Below, piece by piece: positions 55,842 to 63,801 of a stretch of 64,000 nt of DNA. How positions within the stretch are numbered: the stretch's first letter is position 1; each line of letters begins with the position of its first letter. The stretch lies in the NCBI RefSeq assembly GCF_003031585.1, contig NZ_PWAA01000005.1, positions 1 to 64,000 of the forward strand, in the 5' to 3' direction. The translations under genes were made by a program, and so were the position numbers. The notes beneath the pieces were generated by a model. The model had not been told where the DNA came from. It was given only the letters and a program-made list of their open reading frames with translations, and did no database searches. The DNA comes from Thalassobius sp. I31.1. GTDB lineage: Bacteria > Pseudomonadota > Alphaproteobacteria > Rhodobacterales > Rhodobacteraceae.

Positions 55842-56066
55842 ATGCCTGTTTTAGTTTTATTGGTTCTGCTTCTGGCAGGGTATTTCATCTTCCGCAAATC
55901 ACAGACCGGTGTGTCTGGAAAGCCCTGTCGCTGGCGCGAAGATCGTTTCCGTCCGCGTGGAAAATCACAATGCTGGAAATGTGCGGAATGTCATGTGGAA
56001 GCTTTCACCTATGATGGTCAGCCGCCGAAAGAATGCAAACGATCGCTGCGCAGTGGCGGCCTCTGA
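55842..56066 (+). CDS. Small membrane-anchored protein with a Cys-rich (zinc-ribbon-like) motif
   Basis: 74 residues: an N-terminal hydrophobic anchor (MPVLVLLVLLLAGYFIF), then CRWREDRF and CWKCAEC with one more Cys (KECKR), a potential zinc or Fe site on a short soluble domain. GAGGGG stands 6 nt before the ATG at 55842. Function unknown; it ends 4 bp before the convergent LuxR-type gene. Confidence 0.6.
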   Translation: MPVLVLLVLLLAGYFIFRKSQTGVSGKPCRWREDRFRPRGKSQCWKCAECHVEAFTYDGQPPKECKRSLRSGGL

Positions 56067-56070
56067 TTCC

Positions 56071-56877
56071 TCAGATTAACCCGCCCTGCCATTTCAGAAA
56101 GGCCGTGAAAAGCTGCTGTTGCGTGCTGACTCCCAGTTTGCTGTAGGCATTCCTGCGGTGGGATTTCACAGTGGGCAGAGCAATGCCCAAAGCCATGCTG
56201 ACAGACAGGCTGGAATGGCCCTTCAGGATCATATGGATGATCTCAGATTCTCTCGTGGTCAGGACGTCTTGCGCAAATTCATCCAGGGCCGGGGCAGGTT
56301 TGGGTGTCGGGGTTGCATCCTGCCCGGACCAGATCCGCCGGAACGCAACAGCGATCAACGGCAGGAACGGGCGCAGCATATCCAGCATGCACGGGGTAAA
56401 CCCACCATCAGCCGCAGGACGGGCGAAACTGATTTCCCCCATATCGCCGTGCCCCAGGTCCACAAGCAGGGAAAGCTCCTGAAGGCCACGGGGCCAGCCC
56501 TCTGTCCGGTACCCAATCTCTTCGTCCTGTGCCGGTGAAACGTGATCTGAACTCAGATCCGCTGCCCAGTTGTCCGGTGCCAGATCCGCCATCGGATACA
56601 GTCCTTGGGGCAGCCCGTTCAGAATTGCGTTATAGACCGGGTTCAGAAGATACGTGCTGCGTACATAAAGTTGCACAGCCTCGCGCGCCGGGCCGTCGGG
56701 GTAGTTGTCTGCAAGATAGATCGGTGCACCAGAAGGCCGGTTCACAACACAGAAAGCAGCAGAGAAAGACAGGATATGCCCCGCAGCCTCAATCAGCCTG
56801 CCACCTGCGCCGCCGTTTTCGATGATACCCGCCAGCGCAGAAGCAAAAGCTGACACATCCGATTTGTATTCCTGCAT
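56071..56877 (-). CDS. LuxR-type transcriptional regulator
   Basis: 268 residues. The C-terminal GerE/LuxR helix-turn-helix is at about 203-262 (LTTRESEIIHMILKGHSSLS, then IALPTVKSHRRNAYSKLGV). The N-terminal 190 residues are a GAF/PAS-like sensor region with no autoinducer-binding signature. It is divergent from the cyclodeaminase-aminotransferase operon, with a palindrome between them, so it probably controls that operon. Confidence 0.87.
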   Translation of the reverse strand: MQEYKSDVSAFASALAGIIENGGAGGRLIEAAGHILSFSAAFCVVNRPSGAPIYLADNYPDGPAREAVQLYVRSTYLLNPVYNAILNGLPQGLYPMADLAPDNWAADLSSDHVSPAQDEEIGYRTEGWPRGLQELSLLVDLGHGDMGEISFARPAADGGFTPCMLDMLRPFLPLIAVAFRRIWSGQDATPTPKPAPALDEFAQDVLTTRESEIIHMILKGHSSLSVSMALGIALPTVKSHRRNAYSKLGVSTQQQLFTAFLKWQGGLI

Positions 56878-56908
56878 GGCCCCGGCTCATCACATGTTTC
56901 CCTTGGCC

Positions 56909-56924
56909 TCATCCCCGGGGATGA
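56909..56924. promoter_or_regulatory. 16-bp perfect palindrome in the LuxR / cyclodeaminase divergent region
   Basis: TCATCCCCGGGGATGA is fully self-complementary and lies 32 bp before the LuxR gene start and 54 bp before the cyclodeaminase start. Candidate binding site of the LuxR-type regulator. Confidence 0.55.
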
Positions 56925-56977
56925 TAGCCAGATCTCTGAAAACCATACAATATCGGCACAAAGAAGGAAAAGCAGAT

Positions 56978-57925
56978 ATGAATACATCCCCGCTGGTGCT
57001 TGATGCGAAAGCTGTCGAACAGGTTTTGCCACAGCTTGATATCTTAGGTGAAATGCGATCCCTGTTCACCGCTTTGGGCGAAGGCAAGGCTGTGCAGCCG
57101 TCCCAGACGCTGACATTGCTGCCGGGCGATACGGGTGATTTTATCACCTACCTGGGTGCGGAAACCGGCAGCGGTGTCTTTGGCGCGAAACTGTCGCCTT
57201 ATCTGGTCAAACCGGGCAAACCTGTGATCACCGCCTGGACGACGCTTATGTCATCCGAAACCGGCCAACCCCTGCTGTTGTGCGATTCCGGGCGTCTGAC
57301 AACAGAACGCACGGCGGCGACAACGGCGCTGGCGGTGGATTTCCTCGCGCAGCCCTCATCCCGCAAACTGGCGATCATCGGCACAGGCGCGGTTGCGCTG
57401 GCCCATTGGCAGTATGTGCAGGACCTGCGGAACTGGGATGAGGTTTGCATTTATTCCCCCGGCCTGACGGCAGATGAGGCCCGGCAGCAAAGCTGGCAAA
57501 ACGCATGCCCCGGGGTGCAGCTTGCCACCACGGCAGAAGACGCGGCGAAAGATGCGGATGTGATTATGCTTTGCACATCTTCCGGCACACCGGTTCTGGA
57601 CATGTCTGCTGTGGGGCAGGACACCCTTGTCACGTCGATCAGCACCAATGTTGCAAAGGCCCATGAAATTGCGCCTGCGTTCCTGAACACAGCCCAGGTT
57701 TATTGCGACTACCGCGCAACAACCCCAGGCGCGGCCGGTGAAATGCAACTGGCGGCACAGGATCATGGCTGGCAGGTTGAGGCGTTGAAGGGGGATCTGG
57801 CGGAACTTGCCACCGGCACATGCGCCACACCGGAAAAGGGAAGCCCCGTGTTCTTCCGTTCCATCGGCCTTGGGCTTGAAGACATCGCCGTCGCCCATGC
57901 CGTTTACCGCGCCGCGATGGCCTGA
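56978..57925 (+). CDS. Ornithine cyclodeaminase / mu-crystallin-family protein
   Basis: 315 residues, Rossmann-type OCD family: the N-terminal substrate domain with FGAKLSPYLVKPG, then LTTERTAATTALAVDFLA, IIGTGAVALAHWQ (NAD-binding) and DVIMLCTSSGTPVLD. Members cyclise ornithine to proline or reduce cyclic imines and other imino acids. The start at 56978 has AAGGA upstream. It is followed after 14 bp by an aminotransferase, which could make or use the same imino/keto compound. Exact substrate unknown. Confidence 0.85.
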   Translation: MNTSPLVLDAKAVEQVLPQLDILGEMRSLFTALGEGKAVQPSQTLTLLPGDTGDFITYLGAETGSGVFGAKLSPYLVKPGKPVITAWTTLMSSETGQPLLLCDSGRLTTERTAATTALAVDFLAQPSSRKLAIIGTGAVALAHWQYVQDLRNWDEVCIYSPGLTADEARQQSWQNACPGVQLATTAEDAAKDADVIMLCTSSGTPVLDMSAVGQDTLVTSISTNVAKAHEIAPAFLNTAQVYCDYRATTPGAAGEMQLAAQDHGWQVEALKGDLAELATGTCATPEKGSPVFFRSIGLGLEDIAVAHAVYRAAMA

Positions 57926-57939
57926 AGAAAGGAAACCCT

Positions 57940-59058
57940 ATGCATATTGAACCTTTTGGCGTCGAAATCTGGATGAACGAATGGGAAACCAGATGCGAAT
58001 GGAACCTGGCTGAAACCTGTGTTGAAAGCCTGACAATTGCGGAACTTCTGAAGCTGGCCGGGCGCAATGACGACAGCCTGTCTGATCTTCTGCCGATGAA
58101 AATGACCTATGGCGCGATTGAAGGGTCGGATCGCCTGCGGCAGGCAATCTCTGCATTGTATCAGAACCAAAAACCGGAAAATACAATTGTCACCCATGGC
58201 ACGATTGGCGCGAATATGCTGGTGCATAAAACGCTTGTGTCGCGGGGTGATCGGGTGGTGGCTGTGGTGCCGACCTATCAGCAGCATTATTCCATTCCGG
58301 CCAGCATTGGCGCCGATGTGTATCCGCTGCAACTGCGTGAAGAAGATGGTTTCCTGCCGGATCTGGAACAGCTGCGCGCACTGGTCACGCCCGACACCCG
58401 CCTGATTGCGATCAATAATCCGAACAACCCAACCGGCGCGTTGATGGGGCGTGAGATGCTGGAAGAGATTGCAGAAATCGCGCGGTCCGCCGGGGCCTGG
58501 GTTCTGTGTGACGAGGTGTATCGCGGCACCGATCAGACCGGGAACGGCATGACAGATTCCATCGCGGATATCTATGAAAAAGGCATCAGCACCGCGGGCA
58601 TGTCCAAGGCGTATTCTCTTGCTGGTCTACGTCTTGGCTGGATTGCCGGGCCTGTGGATTTGATCGAAGAGGTCACCATTCACCGCGATTATGACACGAT
58701 CTCGGTCGGGATGATTGACGATCATTTTGCGGCCCTTGCGCTTGAAAACAAAGATCAGGTTCTGGCTCGCAGTCAGGCGATCACCCGGGGCAATCTCGTA
58801 ATTCTTGACGCATGGATCGCGGATGAGGCAAAGATCAGCTGGGTGAAACCGGCTTCTGGCACAACGGCGCTTCTGAAATATGATCTGCCCCTGAATTCAC
58901 GCGATTTCTGCGTCGCACTTTTGCGGGAAACCGGGGTGATGTTCACGCCGGGTTCGGCCCTGGGCATGGAAGGCTATGTGCGGATTGGCTACGCCAACAG
59001 CCCTGAGATCCTGGAAAAAGGTCTCGCGCTTGTGTCAGAATTCCTGGCGCGCCATTAA
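57940..59058 (+). CDS. Class I/II PLP-dependent aminotransferase
   Basis: 372 residues, fold type I. PLP Lys223 in MSKAYSLAGLRLG, Asp191 and Tyr194 (CDEVYRG), and NNPNNPTGALM. From general resemblance it falls near the capreomycidine-synthase-like or aspartate-type aminotransferases; substrate cannot be told from sequence. AGAAAGGA precedes the ATG. It lies in a cluster with the cyclodeaminase and an amidohydrolase, possibly for breakdown of a guanidino, ureido or heterocyclic compound. Confidence 0.85.
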   Translation: MHIEPFGVEIWMNEWETRCEWNLAETCVESLTIAELLKLAGRNDDSLSDLLPMKMTYGAIEGSDRLRQAISALYQNQKPENTIVTHGTIGANMLVHKTLVSRGDRVVAVVPTYQQHYSIPASIGADVYPLQLREEDGFLPDLEQLRALVTPDTRLIAINNPNNPTGALMGREMLEEIAEIARSAGAWVLCDEVYRGTDQTGNGMTDSIADIYEKGISTAGMSKAYSLAGLRLGWIAGPVDLIEEVTIHRDYDTISVGMIDDHFAALALENKDQVLARSQAITRGNLVILDAWIADEAKISWVKPASGTTALLKYDLPLNSRDFCVALLRETGVMFTPGSALGMEGYVRIGYANSPEILEKGLALVSEFLARH

Positions 59059-59074
59059 CCTTGTATTCATCAGC

Positions 59075-59101
59075 CGCCCCGGGATGGATTGATCCGGGGC
59101 G
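59075..59101 (+). terminator. Hairpin after the aminotransferase gene
   Basis: CGCCCCGG (59075-59082) pairs perfectly with CCGGGGCG (59094-59101), 16 bp past the stop. No T-run follows, so termination is uncertain; it may separate the amidohydrolase gene from the first two genes. Confidence 0.35.
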
Positions 59102-59213
59102 ATAAAATATCATATAGTTTCCCCGCTGGCCGGAGTCCTTGCCCTTCTGTCCGCCAGCCTTTGGGCGCGCATGCGCCACACCGAACGGGTCTTCTATAGA
59201 GAGGACTTGTGCG

Positions 59214-60569
59214 ATGATGCCAAACCCGGACCGTGAAATTCTGATTAAAAACGCCCGCTGCATTCTGACCATGGATGACGACCGGCGCGAATTGCAGCAC
59301 GCCGATATCCTGGTCCGTGGAAACCGGGTTGCGGCTGTCGGGCAGGGGTTGACAGCCGCTGCCGGGGCAGAGGTGATTAACGCTGAAAACTGCCTTGTGA
59401 CCCCAGGCTTCGTGAACACCCACCACCATCTGTACCAAAGCCTGACCCGTGCCGTACCCGGCGCACAGGATGCGTTGCTTTTTGGCTGGCTGCAAAGGCT
59501 TTACCCGATCTGGTCCGGCTTTGGCCCGGAAGAAATGCGGGTATCTGCCCTGACGGGCCTGGCCGAACTTGCCTTGTCTGGATGCACGATGACCTCGGAT
59601 CACCTCTACCTGTATCCCAACGGTTCAAGGCTGGAAGACACGATTGAGGCGGCGCAGGAAATCGGCATGCGCTTCCATCCCACACGCGGGGCGATGTCGA
59701 TTGGTGAAAGCGATGGTGGCCTGCCACCCGATGCGCTGGTGGAACGCGAAGAAGATATTCTCAACGATATGATCCGCCTGGTGGATCGCTGGCATGACCC
59801 GTCTGAAGGATCCATGCTGCGTATCGGTCTGGCCCCCTGTTCGCCTTTCTCCGTCAGCAGGGAGTTGATGCGCGATACGGCTTTGCTTGCGCGGGATAAA
59901 GGCGTGATGCTGCACACGCATCTGGCGGAAAATGACGAAGACGTGGCCTATAGCCTTGAAAAATTCGGCTGCCGGCCTGGCCAATATGCAGAAGATCTGG
60001 GCTGGACGGGGGATGATGTCTGGCACGCGCATTGTGTGAAACTTGATGGGCAGGAAATTGACCTGTTCGCACGCACCGGCACCGGTGTTGCCCATTGCCC
60101 CTGTTCGAATTGTCGCCTTGGGTCGGGTATCGCGCCGGTCCGGGCGATGCGGGATGCAGGCGTGAAAGTTGGCCTTGGCGTTGATGGTTCGGCGTCAAAT
60201 GATATGGCGAATATGGCGGCTGAGGCCCGTCAGGCGATGCTTTTGCAGCGGGTGAATCTTGGCGCAGACGCCATGAGCGCCCGGGAAGCGCTTGAAATTG
60301 CCACACGGGGCGGGGCCGATGTTCTGGGGCGTCCGGATTGCGGGCGTATTGCGGTGAATGCCTGCGCTGATATCGCGATCTGGGATCTCGGTCAGGTTGA
60401 ATCCGCCGGAAGTCACGACCCCGCAGGGTTGCTCTTGACAGGGCCCACAAAAGTGAGGGATCTTCTGGTGAACGGGCGAAAGATAGTGAGCGATGGCCAC
60501 ATTGTGACCATAGATCTCTACCAGACTATCTCCCATCAAAATACATTGGCACGGGCTCTGGTAATCTGA
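59214..60569 (+). CDS. 8-oxoguanine deaminase-like amidohydrolase (TRZ/ATZ family)
   Basis: 451 residues, metal-dependent amidohydrolase. Metal ligands are in VNTHHHLYQ (His70-72 region), a second His in LHTHLAEN, and the Asp in GLGVDGSASND. CSNCRLGSGIAPV and the N-terminal LIKNARCILTMDD are typical of bacterial 8-oxoguanine deaminases. It would convert 8-oxoguanine to urate. GAGAGGA stands about 8 nt before the ATG at 59214 (a second ATG follows directly). It could instead deaminate or hydrolyse a related heterocycle from the neighbouring pathway. Confidence 0.8.
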   Translation: MMPNPDREILIKNARCILTMDDDRRELQHADILVRGNRVAAVGQGLTAAAGAEVINAENCLVTPGFVNTHHHLYQSLTRAVPGAQDALLFGWLQRLYPIWSGFGPEEMRVSALTGLAELALSGCTMTSDHLYLYPNGSRLEDTIEAAQEIGMRFHPTRGAMSIGESDGGLPPDALVEREEDILNDMIRLVDRWHDPSEGSMLRIGLAPCSPFSVSRELMRDTALLARDKGVMLHTHLAENDEDVAYSLEKFGCRPGQYAEDLGWTGDDVWHAHCVKLDGQEIDLFARTGTGVAHCPCSNCRLGSGIAPVRAMRDAGVKVGLGVDGSASNDMANMAAEARQAMLLQRVNLGADAMSAREALEIATRGGADVLGRPDCGRIAVNACADIAIWDLGQVESAGSHDPAGLLLTGPTKVRDLLVNGRKIVSDGHIVTIDLYQTISHQNTLARALVI

Positions 60570-60603
60570 AACTTCCAGGGGCTCTGCCCTGAGGGAGAAT
60601 ACG

Positions 60604-61134
60604 ATGTTTCGTTCTTTGGTTGTGTTGGTCATGGTGCTGTTGTTGCCGGCTTGTGTGGTTGAACATCGTGCGTCCTATACACATGTGGTGCCTGCGGATC
60701 AGGCGATTACCCGGGCCGCCGGACAAATCCGGCGTCAGAACGCGCCCTCCGGCAGTATTGCTGATAAAGTAGGTCTGCGCCTGAATGCGGAACGCCGGGC
60801 GCGTGGGCTTTCGCCGATCAGTTACAACCGGGGTCTCAGCCGGGTGGCACAGGGGCATGCCAACTGGCTGGCGCAACCCGGTATTGCCTTGTCACACACC
60901 AACGGGCAGGGCAAAAACGCCATCACCCGTGTGCGCGACAGCGGCTATGGGGCCTGTCGTGTCGCTGAAAATCTGGGACAGGGGCAGGAAACCGTTGACG
61001 TGATTATGCGCGATTGGCTTGGCTCATCAGGGCACCGTGACAATATCTTTTTGCCAAATCTGCAGGAATTTGGCCTGGCCCTGCATCCGGAACGTAATCA
61101 CTGGGTCTTGCTCCTGGCCGCACCAGGTTGTTAA
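60604..61134 (+). CDS. CAP (SCP/PR1)-domain lipoprotein, copy 1
   Basis: 176 residues. Lipoprotein signal with lipobox LLPAC (Cys17). CAP domain about 53-170: LRLNAERRARGLSPISYN, QGHANWLAQ, SHTNGQGK, AENLGQG, WLGSSGHRDNIFLPN. The CAP-cavity His and Glu residues are kept. Function in bacteria is unclear; an envelope location is expected. A paralogue follows 28 bp downstream. Confidence 0.85.
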   Translation: MFRSLVVLVMVLLLPACVVEHRASYTHVVPADQAITRAAGQIRRQNAPSGSIADKVGLRLNAERRARGLSPISYNRGLSRVAQGHANWLAQPGIALSHTNGQGKNAITRVRDSGYGACRVAENLGQGQETVDVIMRDWLGSSGHRDNIFLPNLQEFGLALHPERNHWVLLLAAPGC

Positions 61135-61162
61135 ATCAGGCTATATTTGCCCGGAGATTACC

Positions 61163-61657
61163 ATGAGACTTACCAAATCTATTGTCGCGCTGGCCCTTGG
61201 TTCAGCAATACTGGCGGGATGCAACAATACAGGCAGCGCGCCTGGCCCTGAAGAGGTCAGAGCCTCTGTCAGTGTTGCCCCGCGTGCAGAACTGGTGGCG
61301 GCCGCAATTGTGAATGCACAACGCAAACGCGTGGGACTGGCGGAACTTGAATACGCCCCGCAGGTGTCCGGGATTGCCCGCCTGTTTGCATCCGAAGTCA
61401 GCAATCAGACCAGCCTGTCCCATCAAAGCGCAAGTGGCGCTGGTCCAGGTGATCGTCTTGCGGCAGGCGGGGTGCAGGCCTGCACCTTTGCTGAAAATAT
61501 CGCCCGTGGGCAGACCAGTCCGGAAGATGTCGTACAATCCTGGATGGCTTCCCCGCCACATCGTGCGAATATCCTGAACCCTCGCGCGACCCAATACGGT
61601 CTTGGTTATGATCCCGAAGGTCAGGCCTGGGTTCTTCTGCTGGTCAAACCCTGTTGA
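61163..61657 (+). CDS. CAP (SCP/PR1)-domain lipoprotein, copy 2
   Basis: 164 residues, lipobox LAGC (Cys20). CAP domain with AAIVNAQRKRVGLAELEYAP, LSHQSASG, FAENIARGQ and WMASPPHRANILNP. It has the same cavity His/Glu pattern as copy 1 and a C-terminal VLLLVKPC. GGAG stands 8 nt before the ATG at 61163. Together they look like a tandem duplication that has diverged. Confidence 0.85.
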   Translation: MRLTKSIVALALGSAILAGCNNTGSAPGPEEVRASVSVAPRAELVAAAIVNAQRKRVGLAELEYAPQVSGIARLFASEVSNQTSLSHQSASGAGPGDRLAAGGVQACTFAENIARGQTSPEDVVQSWMASPPHRANILNPRATQYGLGYDPEGQAWVLLLVKPC

Positions 61658-62018
61658 TGATTTATTTGGTTCTTTGCTGATTGTGCCTGTTTTCAGGGGA
61701 ATGATGTCTGGACAAAAACGAGAAAATTTAAAGACTGCCCTTGAATGCCCTTGAATGCCCTTGAATGCCCTTGAATGCCCTGAAAAGGCTGAGTGCTTCA
61801 GCTGACTTAAAGGTTGCATCTTTTGCACAACAGCGTCTGGACCGCTGGGAAGCAGAACTGGAACGCAAAAGATATTGAGGATCAGGCGGCTTCCGTTGCT
61901 TCTGGTCATTTAGCTGCCCGGGGTACGCCTGTGAATTTCGGTTAAACCCAGGGGCTGGCCATTCAGAATTGCGCCTGATGAATGGATCTGACTTTGTGGA
62001 ACCCTGAAAGGTAAGGCT
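61658..62018. other. Gene-free stretch of about 360 bp with a 10-bp tandem repeat
   Basis: Apart from the repeat at 61738-61777, nothing coding is seen here. Open frames crossing it on the minus strand are broken up by the repeat, whose unit length is not a multiple of three, and resemble no protein. The right end presumably carries the promoter of the small gene that starts at 62019. Confidence 0.5.
61738..61777. repeat. Four perfect tandem copies of CCCTTGAATG
   Basis: The 10-bp unit CCCTTGAATG is repeated four times without a mismatch (61738, 61748, 61758, 61768), followed by a decayed fifth copy (CCCTGAAAAG). Perfect short tandem copies suggest recent slippage and likely copy-number variation between strains. 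Confidence 0.85.
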
Positions 62019-62351
62019 TTGAACGATATTTACGACTATATTGCACGTATGGAGAAATACCCGGGAATGTTCACCCGCGACCTTTCTCTGGACGACCTGG
62101 AAACACTATTGCATGGGTATTGCAGCTGTCTGAGGGTAAACAAAATTACAGAAGTATATGAGGGTCGGATGTTCTCGCCGGCAGATTTTTCTGTTTGGCT
62201 GCATTCTGCGACGGGTTGGTCAGCGGCACTTGGCTTTGCAGCGGCGATTGAAGAAAATACTGCGGGGGCGGAAGAGGCATGGAGCATGTTTTTTAAGTTC
62301 GTTCAGCAGTACCGGAACGCTTCAGGCGTAGGTTCAGCTGAACTGCTCTGA
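62019..62351 (+). CDS. Small protein (110 aa), resembles a family of immunity-like hypothetical proteins
   Basis: 110 residues, soluble. A TTG start with AAAGG 7 nt upstream is used; an in-frame ATG at 62049 is the alternative. The layout (IYDYIARMEKYPGMF, then LDDLETLLHGY, F-x2-WL, GW, A-x3-FF) recalls a family of short hypothetical proteins starting with an R-x-G-MYLG-like motif, often seen with toxin-immunity loci. No toxin gene is next to it. Resemblance from memory only. Confidence 0.5.
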   Translation: MNDIYDYIARMEKYPGMFTRDLSLDDLETLLHGYCSCLRVNKITEVYEGRMFSPADFSVWLHSATGWSAALGFAAAIEENTAGAEEAWSMFFKFVQQYRNASGVGSAELL

Positions 62352-62357
62352 TGTTTT

Positions 62358-63638
62358 TCACGGCTCGCCGTTTATCCAGCAATCCACCACAGCCCGGTCA
62401 TCCCCCATCATGATCGTTGGGAAAAGGGCCTCCCAGATATCACCGGCTCTTACGTGGCGCTGGGCAATCGCCGGGGTTGAAGCCAGATCAAGCACGGTCA
62501 GGTCCGCTTCCATCCCCTCAACGATATTGCCGATCTTATCTTCCATCCGCAGCGCGCGCGCAGATCCCTGGGTCGCCAGCCACATCAGTTGTGCCGGATG
62601 CAGCGGTGTGCCGCGCAGTTGCCCCACTTCATACGCCGCAGCCATGGTGCGCAGCATCGAAAAACTGGATCCGCCACCGGTATCTGTCGCCAGGCCCACA
62701 CGCTGTCCCTCAGCTATCAATCCGGCCATATCAAACAGGCCGGAACCGATGAATGTGTTCGACGTCGGGCAATGCACAAGGCTTGCGTCCATTTCCTTCA
62801 GGCGTGCGCGTTCACGATCTGTCAGATGGATCGCATGGCCAAACAGCGCCCCGGGGCGCAACAGCCCGTGTTCTTCATAAGTGTCCAGGTAATCACGGGA
62901 ATTCGGGAAAAGTTCCTTCACCCATTCGATCTCATCCAGTTGTTCTGACAGATGGGTCTGCATCAGAACCTCAGGATGTTCCGCCCACAAAGCCCCCATC
63001 GCCGCCAGTTGTTCCGGCGTCGAGGTCGGTGAAAACCGCGGTGTGATCGCATAGGTCGCCCGCCCGCGCCCGTGCCATTTTTCCAGCAGGGCTTTGCTGT
63101 CGTCATAAGCGCTTTGTGCCGTGTCGCGCAGCCCGTCCGGCGCGTTGCGATCCATACAGGTTTTGCCCGCCACAATGCGTTGCCCGCGCGCCTCTGCCGC
63201 GTCAAACAGCGCATCAACACTTTCCGGATGGATCGTACAAAAACTGGTCACAGTGGTTGTGCCATTGGCCCGGGTCAGATCCAGATAGCGATCCGCCGTT
63301 TCCCGGGCAAAACCGGCATCCGCAAACCGCATTTCTTCCGGAAACGTATAGGTGTTCAGCCAGTCAATCAGCCGCTTCCCCCAACTCACAATAATCGCAG
63401 TCTGCGGATAATGCACATGGGCATCAACAAACCCGGCGCAGATCAGGTGATCGCCATAGCGTGTCACCACGGCTTGCGGATAATCCGCCAGCAGATCCGC
63501 CGCACGGCCGACCTTCGCAATACGCCCGCCCTCAACCAGAATGGCACCATCCGTGATCACACGCGCGCTTTCTTCCGCCGGGCCCTCAAACGGGTTGGCA
63601 AGAAACTGCAGCACCTGGCCGGTCAGAATTTTCTGCAT
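62358..63638 (-). CDS. guaD: Guanine deaminase
   Basis: 426 residues, amidohydrolase fold. FVDAHVHYPQ holds the first metal ligands (His74 and His76); then TRANGTTTVTSF, MQTHLSEQLDEI, HCPTSNTFIGSG and ATDTGGGSSFSML, all typical of GuaD. It deaminates guanine to xanthine. The start at 63638 matches the normal N-terminus; AAAGGA lies about 10 nt upstream. The reading frame extends far upstream but that part is non-coding. Its 3' end is 6 bp from the convergent small gene. Confidence 0.93.
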   Translation of the reverse strand: MQKILTGQVLQFLANPFEGPAEESARVITDGAILVEGGRIAKVGRAADLLADYPQAVVTRYGDHLICAGFVDAHVHYPQTAIIVSWGKRLIDWLNTYTFPEEMRFADAGFARETADRYLDLTRANGTTTVTSFCTIHPESVDALFDAAEARGQRIVAGKTCMDRNAPDGLRDTAQSAYDDSKALLEKWHGRGRATYAITPRFSPTSTPEQLAAMGALWAEHPEVLMQTHLSEQLDEIEWVKELFPNSRDYLDTYEEHGLLRPGALFGHAIHLTDRERARLKEMDASLVHCPTSNTFIGSGLFDMAGLIAEGQRVGLATDTGGGSSFSMLRTMAAAYEVGQLRGTPLHPAQLMWLATQGSARALRMEDKIGNIVEGMEADLTVLDLASTPAIAQRHVRAGDIWEALFPTIMMGDDRAVVDCWINGEP

Positions 63639-63801
63639 TATCAAAGCGTCCTTTATGCGTTCACCGGCGATTAGCATAGCCTGTCGCATTTTCCAGGTAA
63701 ATCGCCCGGTTATGCCTGTTTTCCCGAAAGACTTTTGGTTATGTTTGCATAAAGGCGGGGCAACCGCCACATCGGTTGATTTCCAGGTATGAGGGCAAAA
63801 C

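Noticed and set aside
61738-61777. CRISPR-like array
   Set aside because: Unit of 10 bp with no spacers; it is a simple tandem repeat.
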